Shown here: piece after piece, positions 15,876-24,605 of the stretch
Layout of the letters: each line of letters opens with the position of its first letter
Position numbering within the stretch: the stretch's first letter is position 1
NCBI GenBank assembly: GCA_005791255.1
Contig: SXXK01000085.1
Span: 1-34,749, forward strand
Origin: Planctomyces sp.
GTDB taxonomy: Bacteria; Planctomycetota; Planctomycetia; Planctomycetales; Planctomycetaceae
DNA: 34,749 bases
Reading direction: 5' to 3'
Notes under the pieces: model-generated
Databases searched by the model: none
Seen by the model: only the letters and a program-made list of their open reading frames with translations
What the model was told of the DNA's origin: nothing
Position numbers and translations under genes: made by a program

Positions 15876-17285
15876 TTATGCCAGAATTCCCTGCACGACC
15901 TGCCCGTGCACGTCCGTCAGTCGAAAATCACGTCCGCTGTAACGATAGGTCAACTGTTCGTGGTCGATACCGAGCAGGTGCAGGACCGTTGCGTGCAGGT
16001 CATGCACATGCACTCGATTCTCGACGGCAAACATTCCCAGTTCGTCGCTGGCACCATACATCAGTCCGCCTTTCACACCGCCACCGGCGAGGACTGTGGT
16101 GAATGCTGAATGATGATGATCCCGTCCCTGTTTGCCCTTGTCGTTTGGCTGTGCGTAGGGAGTTCTTCCGAATTCGCCGGTCCAGATCACCAGAGTATCC
16201 TCGAGCAGTCCGCGCTGCTTCAGATCCGTCAGCAGTGCGGCTGTTGCCCGATCACTGTCCGCACACAGTTTCCGATGTCCGTCGTCGTTGTTTGTATGGG
16301 TATCCCAGGGCTGATTACCACCGGGTGTCAGGTAGTAGGAGGTGACGAATCGGACGCCGCGTTCTGACAGTCGGCGTGCCAGCAGACACTGTCGACCGAA
16401 CAGCGTGTTTCCGTACAGGTCCCGAGTGGCCTGAGTTTCCTGCGAGATGTCAAAGGCTGCGGATGCCTCCATCTGCATCGAAAACGCTACTTCCATGGCC
16501 TGAATCTGAGCTTCGAGGGCGGCGTCCCCCTGCCGCTGATCTGCGTGCAGTCGGTTCAGACCGGCCAGCAGATCCAGTTGTTTCCGCTGATCCGTACGAC
16601 TGAGGGTCGGGTGTTTCAGATCGGTAACCAGTCGATCCACCTGCATGTCCTGTGTGTTGACAGCCATACCCTGATAGGCACCGGGCAGGAACGAGTTGGA
16701 CCAGAGGTGGGGCCCAACAACCGGCCGTCGCGGTCCCAGCACCACGTAGCCCGGCAGGTTCTGATTTTCCGTGCCGAGCCCGTAGGTCACCCACGATCCG
16801 ATGCTGGGCCGGGTGGGCTGCTGCACACCGGAGTGCATGATAATCAGTCCGGGTTCGTGGTTTGGCACATCTGTGTGCATTGAGCGGATCACGCACAGAT
16901 CGTCGGCACATTGCGACAGGTGTGGAAACAGCTCGCTCATTACCACTCCGGAAGACCCGTGTGGCAGGAAGCGAAAGGGTGACGGCATGTATCCGGCTTT
17001 GGCTCGGCGAGTTTCCTTTTCGGAGGGTTTTTGGCCGGCGTGAGTGGCGAGTGCGGGTTTGGGGTCAAAGGTGTCCACGTGGCTGGGTCCACCATTCATG
17101 AACAGCAGAATCACCCGTTTTGCTCGCGGTACAAAATGCGGCTGCAGCAGTCGCTGTTGCGGTGACAGTTCGGCAGCCTGCAGTTGCTGATACAACCCGG
17201 CCAGCCCTGCGATGCCAAATCCCAGGCTGGCAGTCTGCAGCCAGCGGCGACGGTTTGTGGAATCAGCGGTCACGTCATGGTTCAT
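15876..17285 (-). CDS. DUF1501 protein, Tat-exported sulfatase-like fold
   Basis: A 469-residue protein of the DUF1501 family, distantly related to sulfatases and alkaline phosphatases. Its activity is not established. The N-terminus has a twin-arginine signal, NRRRWLQTASLGFGIAGLAG (11-30). Conserved blocks follow: NGGPSHVDTFDPKP (64-77), LFPHLSQCADDLCVIRSM, HEPGLIIMHSG, PSIGSWVTYGLG, and near the C-terminus GEFGRTPYAQ and GRDHHHSAF with candidate metal ligands, then HDLHATVLHLLGIDHEQLTYRYSGRDFRLTD. Folded export by Tat suggests a cofactor loaded in the cytoplasm. It begins 21 bp after the upstream PSD1 gene stop, so the two are almost surely co-transcribed, a pairing repeated widely in planctomycete genomes. 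Shine-Dalgarno is poor. Confidence 0.93.
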   Translation of the reverse strand: MNHDVTADSTNRRRWLQTASLGFGIAGLAGLYQQLQAAELSPQQRLLQPHFVPRAKRVILLFMNGGPSHVDTFDPKPALATHAGQKPSEKETRRAKAGYMPSPFRFLPHGSSGVVMSELFPHLSQCADDLCVIRSMHTDVPNHEPGLIIMHSGVQQPTRPSIGSWVTYGLGTENQNLPGYVVLGPRRPVVGPHLWSNSFLPGAYQGMAVNTQDMQVDRLVTDLKHPTLSRTDQRKQLDLLAGLNRLHADQRQGDAALEAQIQAMEVAFSMQMEASAAFDISQETQATRDLYGNTLFGRQCLLARRLSERGVRFVTSYYLTPGGNQPWDTHTNNDDGHRKLCADSDRATAALLTDLKQRGLLEDTLVIWTGEFGRTPYAQPNDKGKQGRDHHHSAFTTVLAGGGVKGGLMYGASDELGMFAVENRVHVHDLHATVLHLLGIDHEQLTYRYSGRDFRLTDVHGQVVQGILA

Positions 17286-17306
17286 GGCTTGAGTCCGTAG
17301 AGTTGT

Positions 17307-19454
17307 TCAGTCCACATACTGCAGTTCATTGGACGCCAGCAGCACGTGAGCGAACTGCCGCCAGCGACTGGCGGGTTCGGCCTGCTGCAGAAATTCTGCC
17401 GACAGCCGCATTTCGTCGGCACTTGGCTGTCTCCCGAACAGATTTCGCCATGCCCAGTCAATCCGCCGATCTGCAACATCTGCACCATCGTCGGGAACAG
17501 CCTGCAGCAGTCGCGATTCCAGAGCCTCGGCCTGCGACAGCATGAACGGGCTGTTCAGGACGAACAGTTTCTGCAGCGGAGTGATGGTTTCGGAACGTTT
17601 TTCTGCTGTGACGTTTGGATCGGGAAAGTCGTAAAGGACGAGGTACCGGTTGAGGTCCAGTCGACTGATGCGACTGTAGACAGTGCGGCGATTTTGTGCG
17701 GCGTCGGACGGGTCGATCGACGGGCCTCCGACTGTGCTGGCATCCAGGCGTCCGGTGACAGCCAGCAGTGCATCCCGCCAGCCTTCTGCACCCAGGCGTC
17801 GTCGCGGCATCCGCGCCAGCCAGATGTTGTCCGGATCCCGGGTCAGCACTTCCGCCGCGACCTGACTGCTTTGGCGATAGGTGCCTGACAGGACAATTTC
17901 GCGATGCAGCCATTTGAGCGACCAGCCGTTCTGCTGGAATCGCACGGCCAGATCATCGAGCAGTTCAGGGTGAGTGGGGCGGTCACCCAACAGGCCGAAG
18001 TTGCTGAGAGTTCCGACGAGACCACGTCCGAAGTACGCAGCCCAGATCCGATTCACAATCACTCGTGCCGTCACCGGATTGCCGGGATCCACGATCGCTT
18101 CGGCCAGCTGCTTTCGTCCGCTGCCATCGGTGAAGTTTTGCGAGCTGGAGGTAAGAATGGGCAGGAATCTTCGCGGGGCCAGCGGTCCTTTGTTGTCGAC
18201 GTCGCCGCGGATGAACACGTGGAGGTCGGTCGGAGTTCCCTCACGGACGATATGCATCGAATCTTCGGGTTTGGCATCGTCCTTTGCCGCTTTGTCTGTC
18301 AGGGAGCGGTTGAACATGCGAGTACTGGCGAAGATGCCTGCGAGGCCGTAGTAGTCGGCCGTCTGGATGGGATCATACTTGTGGTCGTGACAGCGAGCAC
18401 AGGCGACGGTGAGCCCGAGGAGGCCTCGACCCACGACATCGACACGGTCTTCCCACTCTTCGGCCATCACAAACAACTGACCGCGGTCGTAGTATTTGGG
18501 ACCGAGTCCGATGAAACCGAGGGCGGCGAGATTCGGTGATTCCGGTCCTTCCAGCAGGTCCGCCGCCAGTTGCAGCCGGATGAACTGAGCGAAACTGAGA
18601 TCCTGATTGAGGGCGTGAATCACCCAGTCGCGATACTGCCAGGCATTGGGATATGTGAGCGACTTGTCGTCTCCGACGATGTGTGCCTGGTCTTCAGCAT
18701 AACGGGCCACATCCAGCCACAGTCGAGCCCAGCGTTCTCCGTACGCGGGAGAGGCGAGCAGTTGTTCCACCAGCTGCTGCATGGCGGTTTCGGAAGGATC
18801 ACTGACAAAGGATTCAACCTGCTGTGCCGTGGGTGGCAGACCTGTCAGATCCAGCGCGAGTCGACGCACGAGTGTGTGAGGATCAGCGGGTTTGGCAGCG
18901 GGCAACTGCTGTTCCTGGAGTTTTGCGAGGATGAAGGCATCCAGCTTTGAGTTCACCGGGGTGGTGGTCACCGGGGCCGGTGATTCGCGGGGCAATTGAA
19001 AAGCCCAGTGGCTGCGCCCGGAGTCCGGATCCGGGTGTGTTGCCGGTGCCGGGCTGGATTCCGTTCGAGGATCGGGGGCTCCCATACTGAGCCATGTTTG
19101 GAAATCCTGAATCACAGATTCAGGCAGACGGCCTGTCGGCGGCATCTGCAGACCATCGTAACGCAGGGCCTGCAGCAGCGGGCTGCTGTCGGCGGCCTGC
19201 GGGGAAATGGCCGGCCCCGAGTCGCCGCCGCGAGCCAGGCCGGCTTTGGAATCGAGTCGCAGACCGCCCTGCACGATTCGCGATTCAGAGGAATGGCACT
19301 GGTAACAGTGAGTGACCAGCACCGGTCGAATCCTGGTTTCAAAGAACGCCAGCTGTTCGGCCGTGGCGACGTGAGCAGATTCGTCGGCTGCTGTAACCGG
19401 CGTGGTGGCGGTGATCAGCAGCAGCACCAACAGACCTTGCAGGAGTCCATGCAT
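17307..19454 (-). CDS. PSCyt1/DUF1549/DUF1553 c-type cytochrome protein (PSD1)
   Basis: Second PSD1-type protein, 715 residues from the ATG at 19454 (GGAAA seven bases upstream, followed directly by the signal peptide LLQGLLVLLLITATTPVTAA). The frame is open for 97 codons before this, but with no signal-like content. PSCyt1 haem site HCYQCH (C50, C53, H54) and MPPTGRLPES; DUF1549 with YGERWARLWLDVARYAEDQ and a second CxxCH, CARCHDHKYDP; DUF1553 with NPVTARVIVNRIWAAYFGRGLV and THPELLDDLAVRF. The linker between the second haem motif and DUF1553 is about 75 residues, much shorter than in the other PSD1 here, and lacks its coiled coil. It is first in a two-gene operon with DUF1501. Exported, so electron transfer or oxidation outside the cytoplasm is plausible, but the reaction is unknown. 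Confidence 0.93.
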   Translation of the reverse strand: MHGLLQGLLVLLLITATTPVTAADESAHVATAEQLAFFETRIRPVLVTHCYQCHSSESRIVQGGLRLDSKAGLARGGDSGPAISPQAADSSPLLQALRYDGLQMPPTGRLPESVIQDFQTWLSMGAPDPRTESSPAPATHPDPDSGRSHWAFQLPRESPAPVTTTPVNSKLDAFILAKLQEQQLPAAKPADPHTLVRRLALDLTGLPPTAQQVESFVSDPSETAMQQLVEQLLASPAYGERWARLWLDVARYAEDQAHIVGDDKSLTYPNAWQYRDWVIHALNQDLSFAQFIRLQLAADLLEGPESPNLAALGFIGLGPKYYDRGQLFVMAEEWEDRVDVVGRGLLGLTVACARCHDHKYDPIQTADYYGLAGIFASTRMFNRSLTDKAAKDDAKPEDSMHIVREGTPTDLHVFIRGDVDNKGPLAPRRFLPILTSSSQNFTDGSGRKQLAEAIVDPGNPVTARVIVNRIWAAYFGRGLVGTLSNFGLLGDRPTHPELLDDLAVRFQQNGWSLKWLHREIVLSGTYRQSSQVAAEVLTRDPDNIWLARMPRRRLGAEGWRDALLAVTGRLDASTVGGPSIDPSDAAQNRRTVYSRISRLDLNRYLVLYDFPDPNVTAEKRSETITPLQKLFVLNSPFMLSQAEALESRLLQAVPDDGADVADRRIDWAWRNLFGRQPSADEMRLSAEFLQQAEPASRWRQFAHVLLASNELQYVD

Positions 19455-19776
19455 CAGCAGTTTCCGGAGGGCGATTGAAGGGCGGGCATCACCTGGATCA
19501 CAGAGGAGCGGGGTGAAAAGTTTACCATGTGCGGACGGCAGTTGCACGTAAAAAAAACGCAGGGCAGGTACACGCGAACAGGTATTGAAAGAAGTATGGT
19601 CCCGGTCGCTGCAGTCTGAATTTTCCAACCATTTTTTCACCGATTCTTCAGGGAAATCACTGTTTCCGCATGTCTGCAGTGCCTGAGTGCAGGTAGGCTG
19701 CGGGATATGGGAAGATTTCTTCCTGCCAGCAGTGCTGGTGCACAACTTCGCCGCTGATCAGCCTTCGGGGGACGGG
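19455..19776. promoter_or_regulatory. 322-bp divergent region, PSD1 versus amidohydrolase
   Basis: Between the PSD1-DUF1501 operon (minus) and the amidohydrolase pair (plus). It holds an A8 tract near 19550, T-rich patches near 19620-19640, and a small dyad CCAGCA-G-TGCTGG (19726-19738) about 40 bp before the amidohydrolase start. No clear -35/-10 boxes were assigned. No gene-like frame lies in it. Confidence 0.45.
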
Positions 19777-22700
19777 ATGAGACTCGGTTTTACAGCATAC
19801 TTACTGTTGTTCGGCTGCGTTTTTCAGGCAGATTTGCTGCGTGCGGACGAAACATCTCTGCCGCGACAGCCGCTGCAGCCGCAGCCTGCCACGATGTATG
19901 CGCTGACGGGCGCCACGGTCTGGGTAACGGCGGAAAAATCGGTTGAGAACGCGGTGGTCCTGATTGCGGACGGCAAGATTGTCGGGGTTGGTGCGGGTCT
20001 GTCGATTCCTCCGCAGGCTCAGCAGATTGCACTTCCGGGGCGTACAATTTACCCGGGCTTTATTGATGCGTATCACGAGCAGTCGATATCCAGCGATCGC
20101 CTGACCGGGACGGCTCGATACTGGAACGGCCAGGTGACACCGCAGCTGTCTGTGGCGGACCAGCCGGCGGTTCCTGAGGATACTGCGGCGTTGCGGAAGC
20201 AGGGCTTTGTGGCGCGACTGATCGCTCCGGACGCGGGGGTGGTCCGTGGCCGCAGCGCGGTCCTGTCGACGGCAGGTGGCGATCCGGCACGTACGCTGCT
20301 GTCCCGCGATGCGGCTCAGCATCTGCTGCTGACGTTGTCGCGTCGTTCGCGTGGTTCGGGTTATCCTGGCAGTCCCATGGGCGCCGTGGCACTGGCTCGC
20401 CAGGCCATTCTGGATGCTCAGTGGTACCGGGATGCTCACGCAGCGGTTGCTGCGGACCCTGCCCTGCCTTTGCCCGAGCAGAACGATGCTCTGGCGGCAC
20501 TGCAGCCGGTGCTGAACGGTTCGATGCCGATCATGGTAACGGCATCGAACGAACAGTTTGTGCAGCGAGCGGATCAGTTTGCGGCGGAATTCGGACTGAC
20601 GTTGGTGATTGTGGGCAGTGGTCGTGAGTATCGTCGTCTGTCGGAGATTGCGCAGCTTCGTCGTCCGATGATTCTGCCGCTGGCATTTCCTCGTCCGCCG
20701 GCTGTCAGTACTCCGGAAGCCGCTGAGAACGTGACTCTGGAAGATTTGCTGCACTGGGACATTGCCCCTGAGAATCCGGCTCGAGTTGATGCAGCGGGGA
20801 TTCGGTTTGCATTTACCACCAGTCGGCTGTCATCCAGTTCGGACTTTTTGAAGTCGCTGCGGAAGGCGGTTTCGCGGGGTCTTTCGCGAACTTCAGCCCT
20901 GCGGGCTTTGACATCCGGTGCAGCTGAGATTTTGGGGATCAGCAGTCAGCTGGGAACATTGGAGCCGGGTCGGCTGGCCAGTCTGGTGATCACGGACGGT
21001 GATCTGTTTGGTGATCAGACAAAGGTGATTGAGACCTGGGTCAGTGGGCAGCGGTTTCAGCATGAGGCTTCGCCGGCTCGGCAATCGGCGGGATCGTACG
21101 AACTGGCGTTGTCGCAGTCCGGGACCTTTCCGCAGAAGTTGTATTTGGAGATTACGGACACTGCGGGCCGTCTGAAGGGCCGAATTTCGCGGAACCCGCT
21201 GCCGGCTGCTGAGGCTCGCAAGGGTCGACGTTATGACGACAAGCCGGCGGACGCAGACAAGCCGGCAGATGCAGCCGCACCGGCTGCTCCCGCAGCATCG
21301 GACGCACCTGACGCAGGGGCGGCTTCGGCAGCAGCGGCTGCCACCGCAGCGGCTGCTGCAGCCCCTGCCGACGCCGCGGCTGTGGCGGCGCAGCCACAGG
21401 CGGATCCGCAGCCTGCCAAAACAAAGGAAGTTGTTGAACTCAAATCGGTGCGTCTTGAGAATACTCGATTGTCCGCCAACTTCACTGGCACGGACTGGGG
21501 CATTGAGGGCAGCATTCGTTTTTCACTGGCAATGACGGAACCTGATCCGGCCCTGCGTGATCGTCCTGCCGCGATTGGGACTCTGATCTGGCCTGATGGA
21601 ACGACTTCGGTGACGACGGCATCGCGAATTGACGCGGCCGCTCCGGCGGCGGTTCCTGCCGGCACTGCTGAAGCAGCTCCGGCTGCTGCTGGTACCGCTG
21701 CTGCGGACAAGCCGTCTGTTCAGCCTGCAGCGGCAGCCCCGGTCAAAGTCACCGCATCATTTGAAGTGAATTACCCGCTGGGATCCTTTGGTCGTACCTC
21801 ACTGCCGGCGGTTACGGGGCCTGTGGCTTTTGTGCATGCCACGATCTGGACATGCGGTCCGGCCGGAATTCTGGAAGACGCGACGCTGCTGATTGACGGT
21901 GGTCGGATTGTGTCGGTGGGCCGAGACATTCCGATTCCCGCAAATGCTCAGGTCGTCGATGTGCGGGGCATGCACCTGACTCCGGGGATTATCGACTGTC
22001 ACTCGCACTTCGCCACCGACGGTGGTGTCAACGAGGGGACTCAGGCGGTGACCAGCGAAGTGCGTGTCGGAGATTTTGTGGATGCCAATGACATTACAAT
22101 TTATCGTCAGCTGGCTGGTGGTGTGACTGCGGCCAATATTCTGCATGGTTCGGCCAATCCGATTGGCGGTCAGAATCAGGTGGTCAAGTTGCGCTGGGGC
22201 ATGACCGGCGATGGTTTGAAGTTCACGGAAGCTCCGGCAGGCATCAAATTTGCGTTGGGCGAGAACGTGAAGCAGAGCAATCGCACGGAGGGTGGTGGCC
22301 GGTATCCGGCAACTCGGATGGGTGTTGAGCAGGTATTTCGGGACGCCTTCGAGGCGGCTCGGGATTACCAGCAGCGGCATGATTCGTGGCAGAAGAGTCG
22401 CCGTGGTCTGCCACCGCGTCGTGATCTTGAGCTGGAGGCGATTTCGGAGGTGGTGCTGGGCAGGCGCTGGATTCACTGCCACAGTTATCGGCAGGACGAG
22501 ATTCTGGCACTGCTGGAGATCCTGGAGGAGTACAACATCCGGATCGGGACTCTGCAGCACATTCTGGAGGGTTACAAGGTGGCTGACGAGCTGGCGAAGC
22601 ACGGCGCCATGGCTTCGGCGTTTTCGGACTGGTGGGCTTACAAGTTCGAAGTTTACGACGCGATTCCGTATGCCGGGGCTCTGATGCACCAGCAGGGTGT

Positions 22701-23196
22701 GGTGGTTTCTTTCAATTCGGACGACGGTGAGCTGGCTCGTCATCTGAATCAGGAGGCGGCCAAGGCTGTGAAGTACGGCGGGATTCCTCGCGAGGAGGCG
22801 TTGAAATTTGTGACATTGAATCCTGCGAAGCAGTTGCGGATTGATCACCTGACCGGCTCGATTGAAGCGGGCAAGCATGCGGACTTTGTGGTGTGGAATG
22901 GTGATCCGCTTTCGAATTTCACGCGTTGCGAGCAGACCTGGGTGGATGGTCGTCGATATTTTTCGCGTGACGAGGACCAGCAGATGCGGCAGGAGGCTGC
23001 TGGTCGTCGCAACGTGCTGATTCAGAAGGTGCTGGCATCGGGTGAAGAATCTCGCGAGTCGTCATCGGGGGCGGACGATCCGGCGGCACTCTGGCCGCGT
23101 TTTGACGAGTATTGTGCGCATTTCCGGCATCAGGCGGCCTTGCAGCAGCAGCGTGAACGGCAGCAGCTGGAAGTTCAGCAGCAGGCAGCACCCTAG
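19777..23196 (+). CDS. Two-domain secreted amidohydrolase
   Basis: A 1139-residue exported protein made of two amidohydrolase-superfamily domains joined by a long Ala/Pro-rich linker. Signal peptide RLGFTAYLLLFGCVFQADLLRA. The first domain (about 40-430) has the YALTGATVWVT and PGRTIYPGFIDAYHEQ motifs, but the metal-binding HxH is replaced by YHE (His at 100), so it is probably not catalytic. The linker at about 488-548 contains long Ala runs. The second domain (about 680-1110) is intact: DCHSHF (H742, H744), HCHSY (H900, H902), LQHILEGYK (H928) and FNSDDGE (D982). It ends with GSIEAGKHADFVVWNGDPL, usual in imidazolonepropionase/dipeptidase-like hydrolases. GGGGGA upstream fixes the ATG at 19777; an extra 30 codons are open but unlikely. 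Substrate unknown. Operon with the next gene. Confidence 0.9.
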   Translation: MRLGFTAYLLLFGCVFQADLLRADETSLPRQPLQPQPATMYALTGATVWVTAEKSVENAVVLIADGKIVGVGAGLSIPPQAQQIALPGRTIYPGFIDAYHEQSISSDRLTGTARYWNGQVTPQLSVADQPAVPEDTAALRKQGFVARLIAPDAGVVRGRSAVLSTAGGDPARTLLSRDAAQHLLLTLSRRSRGSGYPGSPMGAVALARQAILDAQWYRDAHAAVAADPALPLPEQNDALAALQPVLNGSMPIMVTASNEQFVQRADQFAAEFGLTLVIVGSGREYRRLSEIAQLRRPMILPLAFPRPPAVSTPEAAENVTLEDLLHWDIAPENPARVDAAGIRFAFTTSRLSSSSDFLKSLRKAVSRGLSRTSALRALTSGAAEILGISSQLGTLEPGRLASLVITDGDLFGDQTKVIETWVSGQRFQHEASPARQSAGSYELALSQSGTFPQKLYLEITDTAGRLKGRISRNPLPAAEARKGRRYDDKPADADKPADAAAPAAPAASDAPDAGAASAAAAATAAAAAAPADAAAVAAQPQADPQPAKTKEVVELKSVRLENTRLSANFTGTDWGIEGSIRFSLAMTEPDPALRDRPAAIGTLIWPDGTTSVTTASRIDAAAPAAVPAGTAEAAPAAAGTAAADKPSVQPAAAAPVKVTASFEVNYPLGSFGRTSLPAVTGPVAFVHATIWTCGPAGILEDATLLIDGGRIVSVGRDIPIPANAQVVDVRGMHLTPGIIDCHSHFATDGGVNEGTQAVTSEVRVGDFVDANDITIYRQLAGGVTAANILHGSANPIGGQNQVVKLRWGMTGDGLKFTEAPAGIKFALGENVKQSNRTEGGGRYPATRMGVEQVFRDAFEAARDYQQRHDSWQKSRRGLPPRRDLELEAISEVVLGRRWIHCHSYRQDEILALLEILEEYNIRIGTLQHILEGYKVADELAKHGAMASAFSDWWAYKFEVYDAIPYAGALMHQQGVVVSFNSDDGELARHLNQEAAKAVKYGGIPREEALKFVTLNPAKQLRIDHLTGSIEAGKHADFVVWNGDPLSNFTRCEQTWVDGRRYFSRDEDQQMRQEAAGRRNVLIQKVLASGEESRESSSGADDPAALWPRFDEYCAHFRHQAALQQQRERQQLEVQQQAAP

Positions 23197-23272
23197 ACGG
23201 CGGTTGCTGTTTTTCTGCCTGGTCTCCTCGTATTCTCGGTTCCTCTGGTCCAATTGCACAAACGGATGTTTT

Positions 23273-24595
23273 ATGACCGGATTTTCTGTTCGTCTGTTGC
23301 TGCTGTCCGCGTGTCTTTCAGTTCAGTCGGCTTTGGCTTCTGATCAGATCCCCGGGGCTCCGCAGAAGAAGCCGGTGGCGCTGGTGAACGGTGTCCTGCA
23401 CACGGTTTCCGGTCCGGTGATTGAGGCCGGAACGATTGTTTTTGACAATGGCCGAATCACCGAACTGGGTCCGCGGATGCAGCCGCCGCCGAACGCGGAT
23501 GTGATTGATCTGCAGGGCAGGCATGTTTATCCCGGCATGATCGAGTCACATTCGCAGCTGGGACTGACTGAACTGTCCTCCACGCGTGCCACCGTTGATA
23601 CCAGCGAAGTCGGTCTGCTGAATCCGAATGTGACGGCAGCGACGGCTGTGAATCCCGACAGTGAACTGATTCCTGTCACTCGGGCGAACGGCGTCCTGGT
23701 GGCTCTCAGTGCTCCGTCCGGTGGCCTGGTATCCGGCAAGGCCTCGCTGTTGCAGCTGGATGGCTGGACCAGTGTGGATATGACATTGCAGCGTGAGTCC
23801 GGGCTGGTGATTAACTGGCCTGCGTCGTTTCGGTCTTCATTCTTCGGGCCTCCGAGTGCTGGCGGTGCGGGTGGTGAGGCGGGCGGATCTCAGGTGCAGG
23901 AACTGCGGAATCTTTTCACGGATGCTCGGGCATGGTCCAAAGCTCGCACGGCCAGTCCCGAAACGCAGCGTTACGACATCCGTTTTGCTTCGATGCAGTC
24001 GGTTCTGGCCGGGAAAGTGCCGCTGATAGTGGCAGCCGATGAGGCGGAGGAAATTCAGGCAGCGGTGGCATTTGGTGTTGAGCAGAAGCTGCAGGTGATC
24101 ATCTTTGGGGGCTACGATGCAGAATCCTGTGCCGAACTGCTGCGGCGTTATCAGGTACCGGTGATTGTCAGTGCAGTGCATCGTGATCCGCGGAATGATC
24201 ATGACGACTATGATGCCGCCTACACTCTGCCGGAGCGTCTGCGGAAGGCCGGCATTCGTTTTTGTATTTCGGGTTCTGCTCGCAGTGAAACCTGGAATAC
24301 TCGAAACCTGCCCTATCAGGCAGCTACGGCAGCGGCGTACGGACTGCCGCGCGACGAGGCTTTGAAGTCGGTGACATTGTATCCGGCACAGATTCTGGGA
24401 GTGGCAGATCGACTGGGTTCACTTGAACCCGGGCGAGATGCGACGATTTTTGTCAGCACAGGGGATCCTTTGGAAACGGATTCCCAGGTGACTCAAGCCT
24501 GGATTCAGGGTCGGGTTGTGGACCTTAACAGCCGCCACACACAGCTGGCCGGCAAGTATGGTGAGAAGTTCCGCAGGCTGAACGAGGGTCGCTGA
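23273..24595 (+). CDS. Secreted amidohydrolase-like protein
   Basis: A 440-residue exported protein of the amidohydrolase superfamily. Signal peptide FSVRLLLLSACLSVQSALA. The beta-sandwich start ALVNGVLHTVSGPVIEAGTI and barrel entry YPGMIESHSQLG are present, but the second metal His of the HxH is Gln (H93, Q95). Later segments (FGGYDAESCAELLRRYQVPVI, RKAGIRFCISG) and the ending LGSLEPGRDATIFVSTGDPLE are typical, resembling the first, degenerate domain of the upstream 1139-residue protein. Loss of this His argues against a normal dinuclear site; a mononuclear or non-catalytic role is possible. It follows the larger gene with 76 bp between, same strand, and the two probably act together, perhaps as a complex. 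It converges with lhgO. Confidence 0.87.
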   Translation: MTGFSVRLLLLSACLSVQSALASDQIPGAPQKKPVALVNGVLHTVSGPVIEAGTIVFDNGRITELGPRMQPPPNADVIDLQGRHVYPGMIESHSQLGLTELSSTRATVDTSEVGLLNPNVTAATAVNPDSELIPVTRANGVLVALSAPSGGLVSGKASLLQLDGWTSVDMTLQRESGLVINWPASFRSSFFGPPSAGGAGGEAGGSQVQELRNLFTDARAWSKARTASPETQRYDIRFASMQSVLAGKVPLIVAADEAEEIQAAVAFGVEQKLQVIIFGGYDAESCAELLRRYQVPVIVSAVHRDPRNDHDDYDAAYTLPERLRKAGIRFCISGSARSETWNTRNLPYQAATAAAYGLPRDEALKSVTLYPAQILGVADRLGSLEPGRDATIFVSTGDPLETDSQVTQAWIQGRVVDLNSRHTQLAGKYGEKFRRLNEGR

Positions 24596-24605
24596 GATTC
24601 AGTGT

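Noticed and set aside
21799-22878. A 359-codon minus-strand frame within the amidohydrolase
   Set aside because: Antisense to the intact catalytic domain with its HSH/HCH motifs; no independent signal.
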